Positions 42,423 through 50,440 of a stretch of DNA of 64,000 nucleotides are shown in pieces. The notes below the pieces were generated by a model. The model was not told the origin of the DNA and searched no databases. It was given only the letters and a program-made list of their open reading frames with translations. Each line of letters opens with the position of its first letter. The first letter of the stretch is position 1. Both the position numbers and the translations under genes were made by a program. The stretch comes from Promicromonospora panici (lineage in GTDB: Bacteria; Actinomycetota; Actinomycetes; Actinomycetales; Cellulomonadaceae). The DNA lies in NCBI RefSeq assembly GCF_900608595.1, contig NZ_UWYY01000031.1, positions 1-64,000 of the forward strand, written 5' to 3'.

Positions 42423-43708
42423 CGCGCCCCCTTGATGAACATGGTGCTCACGGCGCCGACGACGGCGACCACCGCGCCCACCAGGAACAGCGCCGTGTAG
42501 TTCCCCGACCCGGTCCCGCCCGACCCGACCGCCAGCAGCGTCGGGGCGAGCGCCGGGGCCAGCGACTGCGGCAGCGCGTTGGCGATGTTGAACACGCCCA
42601 TGTTCTTCGCGGCCTCGGTCTCCCGGTTGGGCAGGACGTCGGTCACGAGCGCCAGGTCGACGGCGAAGTACGCGCCCAGCCCCGCGCCGAACAGCGCGGC
42701 CCCGAGGTACAGGTGGGCGGGCGCCCCCGCGAAAGCAAAGACGAGCAGCCCGGCGCCCGCCAGAATCGTGGAGACGATGACGAACACCTTGCGCCGGCCG
42801 GTGCGGTCCGACAGGGCGCCGCCCGCCGAGCCGGCCAGCAGCAGCACCGCGGCCTGCAGCACCATGAGGCGCAGCTGCCAGCCGAGCGCCGTCGGCTCGT
42901 CCATACCGAACCGGTCCTGCAGGAAGTAGACCTGGTAGCTGTTGTACAGCGCGAAGCCGAACAGCAGCAGGAACCGGCCCGCGAAGGCCCATCCGAAGTC
43001 CGGGTGCTTGCGCGGCGAGACCCAGAATCCCGCGAGGAACCGGCCGAGGTGGAACGGCTCGACGTCGGCCGGGTCGAGATGCCGGTCCCGCAGGACGGCG
43101 ACGAGCGCGACCACCCCGGCAATGGCGAGGAACGTCGGCAGCAGGAGCAGCCACACGGAGCCCGTGCCCTGCGCGGTGAGCCAGGCCGCGATCCCGATGC
43201 CGGCCAGCGGCGCGAGGTTCTGCGCGATGCCGAGCCAGCCGGAGACGCGGGCGCGCAGCAGAGCGTCGACCTGGTCGGGCAGCAGCGCCTGGAGTGCGGC
43301 CTGGGTGCCGTTGAACGCCGTCTGGGCGATGGCCCAGCCCACCACGACGACCGCGATGTTCGGCGCGAACGCGATGATCGTGATGCCCACCGAGCCCAGC
43401 AGCACGCCCCACAGCAGCCAGGGACGCCGCATGCCGAGGCGGGAGGTCGTGCGGTCGGACAGCGCGCCCGCCAGCGGGTTGGCCACGAACGCGAAGAACG
43501 CGCCGACGCCGGTCACCAGCGCGAGGTCGCCCGCTCGGCCCTCGGGTGTCGACAGGACGCTGACCCGCAGCGCCAACGTGCTCATGACCGGGGTCAGGAG
43601 CGCCACGTAGAGCGCGAAGAAGGCCATGACGTACGCGACGACGAGGCCGGTTCCGCCGGCCCGTCGCGGCGCTGCGACCGCCGCCGGGCTCGAATCGATG
43701 GATGCCAT
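42419..43708 (-). CDS. MFS sugar transporter (GPH-like)
   Basis: A 429-residue permease with twelve helices. It has GALSDRTTSRLGMRRPWLLWG after helix 2, a pattern of sugar:cation symporter-like MFS proteins, and GALSDRTGRRK in the second half. The start ATG 43708 has GGAGGGAG. Coupled to the GH3 gene downstream and divergent from the second GH3 gene; the 134-nt gap has twin TetR-type dyads. A glucoside or other plant-derived oligosaccharide is the likely substrate. Confidence 0.88.
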   Translation of the reverse strand: MASIDSSPAAVAAPRRAGGTGLVVAYVMAFFALYVALLTPVMSTLALRVSVLSTPEGRAGDLALVTGVGAFFAFVANPLAGALSDRTTSRLGMRRPWLLWGVLLGSVGITIIAFAPNIAVVVVGWAIAQTAFNGTQAALQALLPDQVDALLRARVSGWLGIAQNLAPLAGIGIAAWLTAQGTGSVWLLLLPTFLAIAGVVALVAVLRDRHLDPADVEPFHLGRFLAGFWVSPRKHPDFGWAFAGRFLLLFGFALYNSYQVYFLQDRFGMDEPTALGWQLRLMVLQAAVLLLAGSAGGALSDRTGRRKVFVIVSTILAGAGLLVFAFAGAPAHLYLGAALFGAGLGAYFAVDLALVTDVLPNRETEAAKNMGVFNIANALPQSLAPALAPTLLAVGSGGTGSGNYTALFLVGAVVAVVGAVSTMFIKGAR

Positions 43709-43775
43709 GGGTGGCTCCCTCCGGGGCTTCCTTGCCCCGCTTGCTGGTGGGTGTCGGCGGGCTCTGGTCTCGTCG

Positions 43776-43818
43776 ACCTACCGAGTGGTAGTTTTTGAAT
43801 GTCTACCACTCGGTAGGT
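43776..43818. promoter_or_regulatory. Twin TetR-type operator between divergent glycoside genes
   Basis: ACCTACCGAGTGGTAG (43776-43791) and its exact inverted copy CTACCACTCGGTAGGT (43803-43818) are 11 nt apart. Each arm is itself a dyad, CTACC-GAGT-GGTAG. This is the size and symmetry of a double TetR site placed to repress both promoters. The TetR gene at 46297-46917 is the obvious binder. Confidence 0.75.
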
Positions 43819-43842
43819 TCGGAGAGCAAGGGAGCACCCACG

Positions 43843-46215
43843 ATGTCGATCGAAGAGCTGACCCCCGATGCCGCCACCACGGGCCGCGTGTTCGACGTCG
43901 AACGCGTGCTGGCCGGGCTGACGCTCGAGGAGAAGGCGTCGCTGCTGTCGGGCCAGGACTTCTGGACCACGCAGCCCGTCGCCCGGGACGGCGCGGCCGG
44001 GAACAGCGCAGCCGGGAACAGCACCTCCGGGAGCGAGGTGGTGCCGAGCGTGATGGTCACCGACGGCCCGCACGGCCTGCGCAAGCAGGCGGACTCCCCC
44101 GACCACCTGGGACTCGGCAACTCCGTGCCCGCCACCTGCTTCCCCACCGCGGTCACGCTCGGCTCCACGTGGGACCCCGCCCTGGTGCGCCGGGTCGGGG
44201 AGGCGCTGGGCCGCGAGACCCGTGCCAACGACGTCGCCGTGCTGCTCGGCCCGGGTATCAACATCAAGCGGTCGCCGCTGAACGGGCGCAACTTCGAGTA
44301 CCTCTCGGAGGACCCGGTGATCGCGGGCGAGCTCGGCGCCGCCCTCGTGTCCGGAGTCCAGTCCCAGGGCGTGGGCACGTCGCTGAAGCACTTCGCCGCC
44401 AACAACCAGGAGGCCGACCGCATGCGCGTCTCGGCCGACGTCGACGAGCGCACCCTGCGCGAGATCTACCTCGCCGGGTTCGAGCGCGTCGTCAAGCGGG
44501 CGCAGCCGTGGACCGTGATGTGCTCGTACAACAAGATCAACGACGTGTACGCGTCGCAGAACCACTGGCTGCTGACCGAGGTCCTGCGCGACGAGTGGGG
44601 CTTCGAGGGACTCGTGATGTCCGACTGGGGTGCCGTGCGCGACCGGGTCGCCGGCGTCGCCGCCGGGCTCGACCTGGAGATGCCCGCCTCGGGCGGGCGC
44701 ACCGACGCCGACGTCGTCGCCGCCGTGCGCGACGGTCACCTCGACGAGGCGGTGGTCGACGTCGCCGCGCGCCGCGTGCTGCGGCTGGTCGCGCGCTCGC
44801 TGCCCGCGCTGGCCGCCCCGGGGGCGTACGACGCCGACGCCCACCACGCCCTCGCGCGGGAGACCGCGGCCGCCGGCACGGTGCTGCTGAAGAACCACTC
44901 CGTCGAGGGCGCGCCGCTGTTGCCGCTCGCGTCGGGGGACGGCGTCGCCGTCGTCGGCGAGCTCGCCCGCACGCCCCGCTACCAGGGCGCCGGATCCTCC
45001 CAGGTGAACCCCACGCGACTCGACGACGCGCTGACCGCGCTGCGCGCCGCGACGGGCGTGGACGTGCCGTTCGCCGCCGGGTACACGGTCGACGGCGCCG
45101 GCCAGGACCCGGCGAACGGCTCCGGCATCAACGAGTCAGCCCTGACAGCCGAGGCCGTCGAGGTGGCCGGCGCCGCTGAGACCGTGCTGGTCTTCCTCGG
45201 CCTGCCGGCCTCCTACGAGTCGGAGGGCTTCGACCGTGAGCACATGGACCTCCCGGCCGAGCAGGTCGCGCTGCTGGAGGCCGTCGCCGCGGTCAACGAG
45301 CGGGTCGTCGTCGTGCTCGCCAACGGCTCGGCGGTCTCCGTGGCGCCGTGGCAGCACCTCGCGCCGGCCGTGGTCGAGAGCTGGCTCGGCGGCCAGGCCG
45401 GCGGCTCCGGCGTCGTCGACGTGCTGCTGGGCGCCGTGAACCCGGCCGGACGCCTGGCCGAGACGCTGCCGCTGCGCCTGGCGGACAACCCGTCCTACGG
45501 GAACTTCCCCGGCGAGCTCGGTCACGTCCGGTACGGCGAGGGCGTCCTGGTGGGCTACCGCTGGTACGACGCGCGGCAGGCGGAAGTCGCCTACCCGTTC
45601 GGGCACGGCCTGTCGTACACGACGTTCGCCTACGACGGCGTCACCGCCGAGGTGCTCGGGACGGTTGCACATGCGGCCGACGACGACCCCGCCGTCCGCG
45701 TGCGCGTGACCGTCACCAACACCGGCGACCGCGCCGGCGCGGAGGTCGTGCAGGTGTACGTCGGTGATCCGGCGGCGCAGGTGCTCCGCCCCGAGCGGGA
45801 GCTCAAGGCGTTCGCGAAGGTCGACCTCGCCCCGGGCGAGTCGCGGCACCTCACCCTCGACCTCACGGCCCGCGACCTGGCCTACTGGCACCCCGTGCTG
45901 CGCCGGTGGGTCGTCGAGGGCGGAGAGTTCGTGGTGTCGGTCGGCGCCTCGTCGCGCGACCTGCGCGGTTCGGCCACCGTGGTGGTCGACGGCGACGACC
46001 TCCGCCTGCCGCTGGCCGAGCTGTCCACGGTGGCCGAGGCCCTGGACCACCCCGTCGTCGGCCCGCGGGTCCACGCCATGGTGCACGGGGGCGCGGTCGC
46101 CGACGACATGCTCGGCATGATCGGCGACATGCCGCTCGCCGTCGTAGCGGACTTCGGCCTGGCGGGCCTGACCCGCGCCGCCCTGACGACCCTCCTGTCA
46201 GAGGCAAACGCCTGA
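43843..46215 (+). CDS. bgl: GH3 beta-glucosidase with fibronectin III-like domain
   Basis: A 790-residue glycosidase without signal peptide. Substrate loop KHFAANNQE, nucleophile Asp in LVMSDWGAV, acid/base region SYESEGFDREHMDLP, and the C-terminal Fn3-like domain (NTGDRAGAEVVQVYVGDP, then LRPERELKAFAKVDLAPGES). Length is usual for three-domain GH3 beta-glucosidases. ATG 43843 with GGGAG. It is divergent from the MFS-GH3 pair and probably shares repression by the TetR protein. Specificity (gluco, xylo or galacto) cannot be told. Confidence 0.94.
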   Translation: MSIEELTPDAATTGRVFDVERVLAGLTLEEKASLLSGQDFWTTQPVARDGAAGNSAAGNSTSGSEVVPSVMVTDGPHGLRKQADSPDHLGLGNSVPATCFPTAVTLGSTWDPALVRRVGEALGRETRANDVAVLLGPGINIKRSPLNGRNFEYLSEDPVIAGELGAALVSGVQSQGVGTSLKHFAANNQEADRMRVSADVDERTLREIYLAGFERVVKRAQPWTVMCSYNKINDVYASQNHWLLTEVLRDEWGFEGLVMSDWGAVRDRVAGVAAGLDLEMPASGGRTDADVVAAVRDGHLDEAVVDVAARRVLRLVARSLPALAAPGAYDADAHHALARETAAAGTVLLKNHSVEGAPLLPLASGDGVAVVGELARTPRYQGAGSSQVNPTRLDDALTALRAATGVDVPFAAGYTVDGAGQDPANGSGINESALTAEAVEVAGAAETVLVFLGLPASYESEGFDREHMDLPAEQVALLEAVAAVNERVVVVLANGSAVSVAPWQHLAPAVVESWLGGQAGGSGVVDVLLGAVNPAGRLAETLPLRLADNPSYGNFPGELGHVRYGEGVLVGYRWYDARQAEVAYPFGHGLSYTTFAYDGVTAEVLGTVAHAADDDPAVRVRVTVTNTGDRAGAEVVQVYVGDPAAQVLRPERELKAFAKVDLAPGESRHLTLDLTARDLAYWHPVLRRWVVEGGEFVVSVGASSRDLRGSATVVVDGDDLRLPLAELSTVAEALDHPVVGPRVHAMVHGGAVADDMLGMIGDMPLAVVADFGLAGLTRAALTTLLSEANA

Positions 46216-46221
46216 CCCCTT

Positions 46222-46288
46222 TTGGCCGTGAGCGCGATCGTTGCGACTTCGTGCCCGGTTTAGGCGCAACGGTCACGCTCACAGCCAA
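46222..46288. terminator. Long imperfect inverted repeat between convergent genes
   Basis: TTGGCCGTGAGCG...TCGTTGCG (46222-46244) pairs with CGCAACGG...CGCTCACAGCCAA (46265-46288), about 20 of 24 paired with a loop of about 20 nt. It fills the gap between the GH3 stop and the TetR stop and could end transcription from both. Confidence 0.5.
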
Positions 46289-46296
46289 GAACGGCT

Positions 46297-46917
46297 TCAG
46301 CGGAGGATGAGTGTCAGGTAGGCCTTCAGGTCGGCCGCCATGTCTATCCGGTCGGCGTCCGGGCGTTCCAGGGACAGGAGCCACTGCACCTGCAGCCCGT
46401 CGATGAGGGCCACCACGGTGCGCGCCGCCTGCTCCGGGTCGACGCCGGGGGCGAGCCCGCCGCGCGCGGCCCGCTCCCGCAGCTGCGCCGACTGCTCACG
46501 CACCACCCGCGTGTACCGGCGCTGGAAGTAGTCGTGCGCCGGATGGTCGGACGACGTAGCCTCCGTGGACAGGCCCGCGAACAGTTCCACGAGCGGACGG
46601 CGCAGCCGGTTGCGCTCGACGAGGTTGAGCAGGGCGTCGAAGTAGCCGGTGCCGCGCGCCAGATCCTCCTCGAAGGACTCCTCGTCCACCGCGTCGCGGT
46701 ACTCCAGCACCGCCTCGAGCAGGGCCGCCTTGTTCGGGAAGTGGTGCAGCAGCCCGGGGTGGGAGATCCCCACGCGCGCGGCGATGTCCCGCAGTGAGGC
46801 GCCGTGGTAGCCGACGTCGGCGAACACCAGGATCGCCGCGCGGATGATCTCCTGCTGTGTCGCGCGACCCTTCGCGTAGCCGCCGCGCGATCCGGTGGTG
46901 GTGTTCATGACGGGCAT
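46297..46917 (-). CDS. TetR-family regulator of the glycoside module
   Basis: A 206-residue repressor. Helix-turn-helix AARVGISHPGLLHHFPNKAALL at about 47-68; C-terminal ligand domain rich in Leu and Arg. Start at ATG 46917 (TGATG overlap with the upstream gene) or ATG 46908. It converges on the GH3 gene and is the best candidate for the twin dyads at 43776-43818. Ligand perhaps a sugar or glucoside. Confidence 0.88.
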   Translation of the reverse strand: MPVMNTTTGSRGGYAKGRATQQEIIRAAILVFADVGYHGASLRDIAARVGISHPGLLHHFPNKAALLEAVLEYRDAVDEESFEEDLARGTGYFDALLNLVERNRLRRPLVELFAGLSTEATSSDHPAHDYFQRRYTRVVREQSAQLRERAARGGLAPGVDPEQAARTVVALIDGLQVQWLLSLERPDADRIDMAADLKAYLTLILR

Positions 46918-47849
46918 CAGGCCAGCCGGGCGGTCACGACGAGCTCCTGGCCGACGTCCAGGCGCACGTCCGCCAGCCGGACGCCGTCCGGCAGCTTCTC
47001 GGCGAGGTCGATGTCGCGGCTCGTGGCGGCCTCGACGCGGCCCTTGACGGTCCCGAGCAGCGCGGCGACCAGCGGGTTGCCGCTCGCGAGCTGTACGTCG
47101 CGGACCGCGAGCACCATGTGCGTGTCGATGCTGACCGACGCCGTGGCCTGCACCCGGGCGGAGAGGAACATGCCCTTCTTGATCGCGGCATCGACCCGGA
47201 GCGTCGCCGCCCGCGGCCCCTGCGACACGAGGTCCACGTCGAGCCCGGTCAGCGTGATGCCCTGCTGTAGGAGGACGACGGTCAGCAGCCCGCGTGCCGT
47301 CGCGACCAGGCCGGCCTTGTCGACGGCGATCCGCGCGTGGCCCGAGACCGGGTGCGCCCCGGTGGGCTCCACCGGCTGAACGCCGACCCGGCCGTCGGAG
47401 CCCTCGACCCAGTCGAACCGCAGGCCCTCGAGCTCGGCCGTGACGTCGACGGGCAGGTCCACCGCGACGAGCCGGTGCGCGTCCACGCGGATGCGGCGCA
47501 GGGTTGCGGGCTCCCGCCGGACGATCTCGGGGTGCCAGCGCTTGGCGGCGTCCGCTTCCCCATGCGCACCATGTCCGGCCGCACCGGCCGGCCCGGTCTG
47601 CCCGGCCGCGCCGTCCAGGCTCACGACGACGCCCGAGAGGTCGATGTCCGCCGAGGCGACGTCCGCGCCGTCGAGCACCACGGCGATCGAGGCCTGGTCG
47701 AGCCCGGTGGCCTGGCCGCCGAGCTCGTCCGCGAGCGCCGTGCGGATGCGGGCGGCCAGGTCGGCGCCGTCGGCGGGCCGGGGCGCGGGGCCGAGCGGAA
47801 TCAGGTCCGGGGCGCGGTCGGGTGCGGGGCGCGGGGCGGCATCGGTCAT
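46917..47849 (-). CDS. Hypothetical protein, DUF2993-like
   Basis: A 310-residue protein. The pattern of repeated beta strands with V.L..ADVASADIDL, DLPVDVTAELEGL and a late LDVGQELVVTARLA is similar to the lipid-binding DUF2993/LmeA group, but there is no signal peptide or anchor and the call is tentative. It overlaps the TetR start by one base (TGATG), so both may be made from one mRNA. Whether it takes part in the glycoside response is unknown. Confidence 0.55.
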   Translation of the reverse strand: MTDAAPRPAPDRAPDLIPLGPAPRPADGADLAARIRTALADELGGQATGLDQASIAVVLDGADVASADIDLSGVVVSLDGAAGQTGPAGAAGHGAHGEADAAKRWHPEIVRREPATLRRIRVDAHRLVAVDLPVDVTAELEGLRFDWVEGSDGRVGVQPVEPTGAHPVSGHARIAVDKAGLVATARGLLTVVLLQQGITLTGLDVDLVSQGPRAATLRVDAAIKKGMFLSARVQATASVSIDTHMVLAVRDVQLASGNPLVAALLGTVKGRVEAATSRDIDLAEKLPDGVRLADVRLDVGQELVVTARLA

Positions 47850-48021
47850 GGACGCGACCCTAACGGCGATCGCGCCGGGCCCGCGATCTCGCTCGGCCGA
47901 TCGGCAGGACGTCAGGTGATCGGCAGCTCGGGCTACCGGTCACCTGACAACTTGCCGACCATCCGGGCAGACCATCCGGGCAGACCATCCGGGCGGTCCG
48001 TCCGGGCGTCAGGTCCGGGCC

Positions 48022-49038
48022 CTAGATCCGGCCGTCGTTCAGGCGGCGCTGGAGGGCCATGACCGCCCGGGACTCCCGGGAGATGACGCCGTCGACCGGC
48101 GTGCCGAGGTAGCGCTGGAGGGCGCGGATGGTCTGCGGGCCGATCTTGCCGTCCCGGTCCCCCGAGTCCATCCCGATCTTGCGCTGCAGGGCGGCGATCA
48201 TCCGGGAGCCCTGCGCGTTGGTGACCCACTCCCAGCCCGTCGTCAGGCCCGGGTTGCTGTTTCGCCAGGCCACGCTCTGCGACGAGACGACGCCGTCGAC
48301 CGGGGTGCCGAGCTCCTGCTGGACGCGGCGGGTCGTGGACGAGCCCCAGAACCCGTCCACGACGAGACCGCCGGGCTCCCCCGGGCTGGGCGGGGTCGAC
48401 CCCGAGCCGGCGCGGATGTCGTCGATGCGGGCGTACAGGTTCCGGCCGGGGCACGCGGTCTGGGAGACGTCGCGGTGCCCGTACAGCGGTGCGGCCTGGG
48501 TCCACCAGCGCTGCTTGCCCTCGCGGTAGATCGCGGCGGCTGTCGAGATCTGCGCGGCGGTGGGCTGGTTCGTCTCGTAGTTGCCGGCGAAGCAGATCGA
48601 GCGGGACGTGCTGTTGCGCCCGCCGGTGTGCGTGCCGCGGCGGTTCCAGCTCACGCCCTGGTAGGCCCGCCCGGACGGGAAGATGACCACGTTGTAGGAG
48701 ATGCCGGTGCCGAACCGGGACTGGCCGACGCTCTCCAGTGCTCGCATCTGCTCGGCCTCGGCGGCGATGCTCGCGTCCGCGGAGAGCTGGGCCGTGACGC
48801 TGTGGTGCACGAACACTTCGACCGCGAGGCCGGTCAGGGTCAGGTCGCCGTCCGGGTAGCGGGCGCCCCACGAGGCGCGCGAGGCGATGCTCAGCGCGGC
48901 CTGGGGCGTCACGACCGGCTCCGGACCGCCCGCCGTCGGCTCGGGCACGGCCTGCGGCTCGCCCGCGAGCTCGACGTCCGCCCCGAGCACCTCCAGCACG
49001 ATCCCCGCGTCGTCCTTGATCTCGTATACCTCAGCCAC
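48022..49038 (-). CDS. PGRP-type N-acetylmuramoyl-L-alanine amidase without obvious signal peptide
   Basis: A 338-residue zinc amidase that cuts the lactyl-peptide bond of peptidoglycan. The PGRP domain is at about 52-210: SRASWGARYP, His78 (FVHHSV), Tyr115, His188 (YGHRDV) and Cys196 (TACPGRNLY). Then a Gly/Pro linker and two repeats LGTPVDGVVS (243) and LGTPVDGVIS (311) typical of peptidoglycan-binding-like modules. I choose GTG 49038 because GGGGGG lies just upstream; the longer GTG start at 49071 also gives no signal peptide. This suggests a phage-like endolysin or non-classical export. Confidence 0.85.
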   Translation of the reverse strand: MAEVYEIKDDAGIVLEVLGADVELAGEPQAVPEPTAGGPEPVVTPQAALSIASRASWGARYPDGDLTLTGLAVEVFVHHSVTAQLSADASIAAEAEQMRALESVGQSRFGTGISYNVVIFPSGRAYQGVSWNRRGTHTGGRNSTSRSICFAGNYETNQPTAAQISTAAAIYREGKQRWWTQAAPLYGHRDVSQTACPGRNLYARIDDIRAGSGSTPPSPGEPGGLVVDGFWGSSTTRRVQQELGTPVDGVVSSQSVAWRNSNPGLTTGWEWVTNAQGSRMIAALQRKIGMDSGDRDGKIGPQTIRALQRYLGTPVDGVISRESRAVMALQRRLNDGRI

Positions 49039-49134
49039 GATGCCCCCCGGTTCGTAGATTTGTCCCACATGTCTACCATCGCGCGGGTGAATCAGGCGAC
49101 CCCTCAAGGCCGTCGCGCTTGTAGTGTTGCGGGC

Positions 49135-49485
49135 GTGATCAGCATCGACGCCGACTCCCCCGTCCCGCCGTTCGAGCAGGTGCGCACCACGCTCGCCCAG
49201 CAGATGGCGGACCGGACGCTGCCCGTCGGCACCCGCCTGCCGACGGTGCGGGCCCTGGCCGCGGAGCTCGGCATCGCCGTCAACACCGTGGCACGCGCGT
49301 ACCGCGAGCTGGAGGCAGCGGGGCTGGTCGAGACCCGCGGCCGGGCCGGCACCTTCGTCAGCGCGGCCGGCGACCAGCGGCTCTCCCTCGCTCAGCGCGC
49401 GGCGTCGCAGTACGCGGAGACGGTCCGCGCGCTCGGCATCGGCCGGGCGGAGGCACTGGAGATCGTCTCGGCGGCGCTGCGGTAG
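49135..49485 (+). CDS. Short GntR regulator (YtrA type)
   Basis: A 116-residue regulator with GntR winged helix (LPVGTRLPTVRALAAELGIA, wing GRAGTFVSAAG) and only a short C-terminal helix pair instead of an effector domain. The YtrA group usually governs ABC transporters, but none is adjacent. GTG 49135 begins MISIDADSPVPPFEQV, the family start. It is divergent from the amidase with 96 nt between. Confidence 0.85.
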   Translation: MISIDADSPVPPFEQVRTTLAQQMADRTLPVGTRLPTVRALAAELGIAVNTVARAYRELEAAGLVETRGRAGTFVSAAGDQRLSLAQRAASQYAETVRALGIGRAEALEIVSAALR

Positions 49486-49714
49486 GGCACTACCGGCAGA
49501 CGCCGTTGCACCTGGCCAAAGATGTTGCAGTCGCACTCGGCGGCCTGGCCCTGCTGCACCGGGCCGAGCGTGGCCAGCAGCGCCCGCGACTCGTCCATTC
49601 CGAACGCGCCGACGGTGGCCTCCGCAAGGGCTCGAGCCGCGGGTCGATCTGGGCCTCGGTCGGACGGTCCGCAAGGATCACTGCTGACCGAACCAGGACA
49701 GGCAAGGCTGCTAC

Positions 49715-49740
49715 GCTATTCCATGGAACTATGGAATAGC
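49715..49740. promoter_or_regulatory. ArsR operator of the ArsR-rhodanese gene
   Basis: GCTATTCCAT-GGAACT-ATGGAATAGC, a perfect 10-bp inverted repeat with a 6-nt spacer, lies 20 nt before the ArsR-rhodanese start. A likely autoregulatory site covering the promoter. Confidence 0.75.
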
Positions 49741-49759
49741 GCCAGGAACGAGAAGCGAC

Positions 49760-50440
49760 ATGTCCAAGGCTGAGCTCTTCGAGTCCTTCGCCCGGACCGG
49801 CAAGGCGCTGGCGAGCGGCAAGCGGCTCGAGCTGCTGGAGCTGCTGGCCCAGGGCGAGCGCCCCGTGCAGCAGCTCGCGGCGGTGGCCGGCCTGAACCTC
49901 ACTACCGCCTCGGCGCACCTGCAGCTGCTGCGTGACGCCGGCCTGGTCGTCTCCCGGCGCGACGGCACCCGGGTGCTGTACCGCTTGGCCGGCCCGGATG
50001 TGGCCGAGCTGATGACGGTCATGTTCCGGGTGGCCGAACGACACCGCCCCGAGGTCTCCGCGGCCGCGGCGGGGCTGGCGTCACAGCTGCTGCCCGACGG
50101 CGTCCGCGTCATCGACCGCGCCGAGCTCTTCGAGCGGTCCCGCCGGGGTGAGGTGCTCGTGCTCGACGTGCGCCCGAGCGTCGAGTACGCGGCCGGGCAC
50201 CTGCCCGGTGCCGTCTCCATCCCGTCCGACGAGCTCGCCGGGCGCCTCGCCGAGATCCCCGCCGACGCCGAGGTCGCCGCCTACTGCCGCGGGCGGTACT
50301 GCGTACTGTCGTACGACGCCGTGCACCTCCTGACCGACCAGGGCTACACCGCCCACCTTGTCGCGGACGGCGTGACCGAGTTCCTCGCCGACGACGTCGC
50401 CCTGACCACCGATCGCGCCAGGACCGGGAGCACGTCATGA
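49760..50440 (+). CDS. ArsR-rhodanese fusion regulator
   Basis: A 226-residue fusion. Residues 10-95 are an ArsR winged helix (GKRLELLELLAQGERPVQQL, LNLTTASAHLQLLRDAGLVV). Residues 118-215 are a rhodanese domain with DVRPSVEYAAGHLPGA and active-site loop CRGRYC (Cys176 and Cys181). Such fusions are thought to sense sulfane sulfur, sulfide or thiol stress through the Cys. Its stop overlaps the MFS start as ATGA, so the MFS protein is probably the regulated partner. Confidence 0.92.
   Translation: MSKAELFESFARTGKALASGKRLELLELLAQGERPVQQLAAVAGLNLTTASAHLQLLRDAGLVVSRRDGTRVLYRLAGPDVAELMTVMFRVAERHRPEVSAAAAGLASQLLPDGVRVIDRAELFERSRRGEVLVLDVRPSVEYAAGHLPGAVSIPSDELAGRLAEIPADAEVAAYCRGRYCVLSYDAVHLLTDQGYTAHLVADGVTEFLADDVALTTDRARTGSTS

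Noticed and set aside
43594-44898. Minus-strand frame of 434 codons across the GH3 start
   Set aside because: Antisense of MFS and GH3 genes and covers the operator; no domains.
49392-49598. Minus-strand frame with CDCNIFGQVQRR as a small gene
   Set aside because: Overlaps the end of the GntR gene, no ribosome site and no recognised motif.
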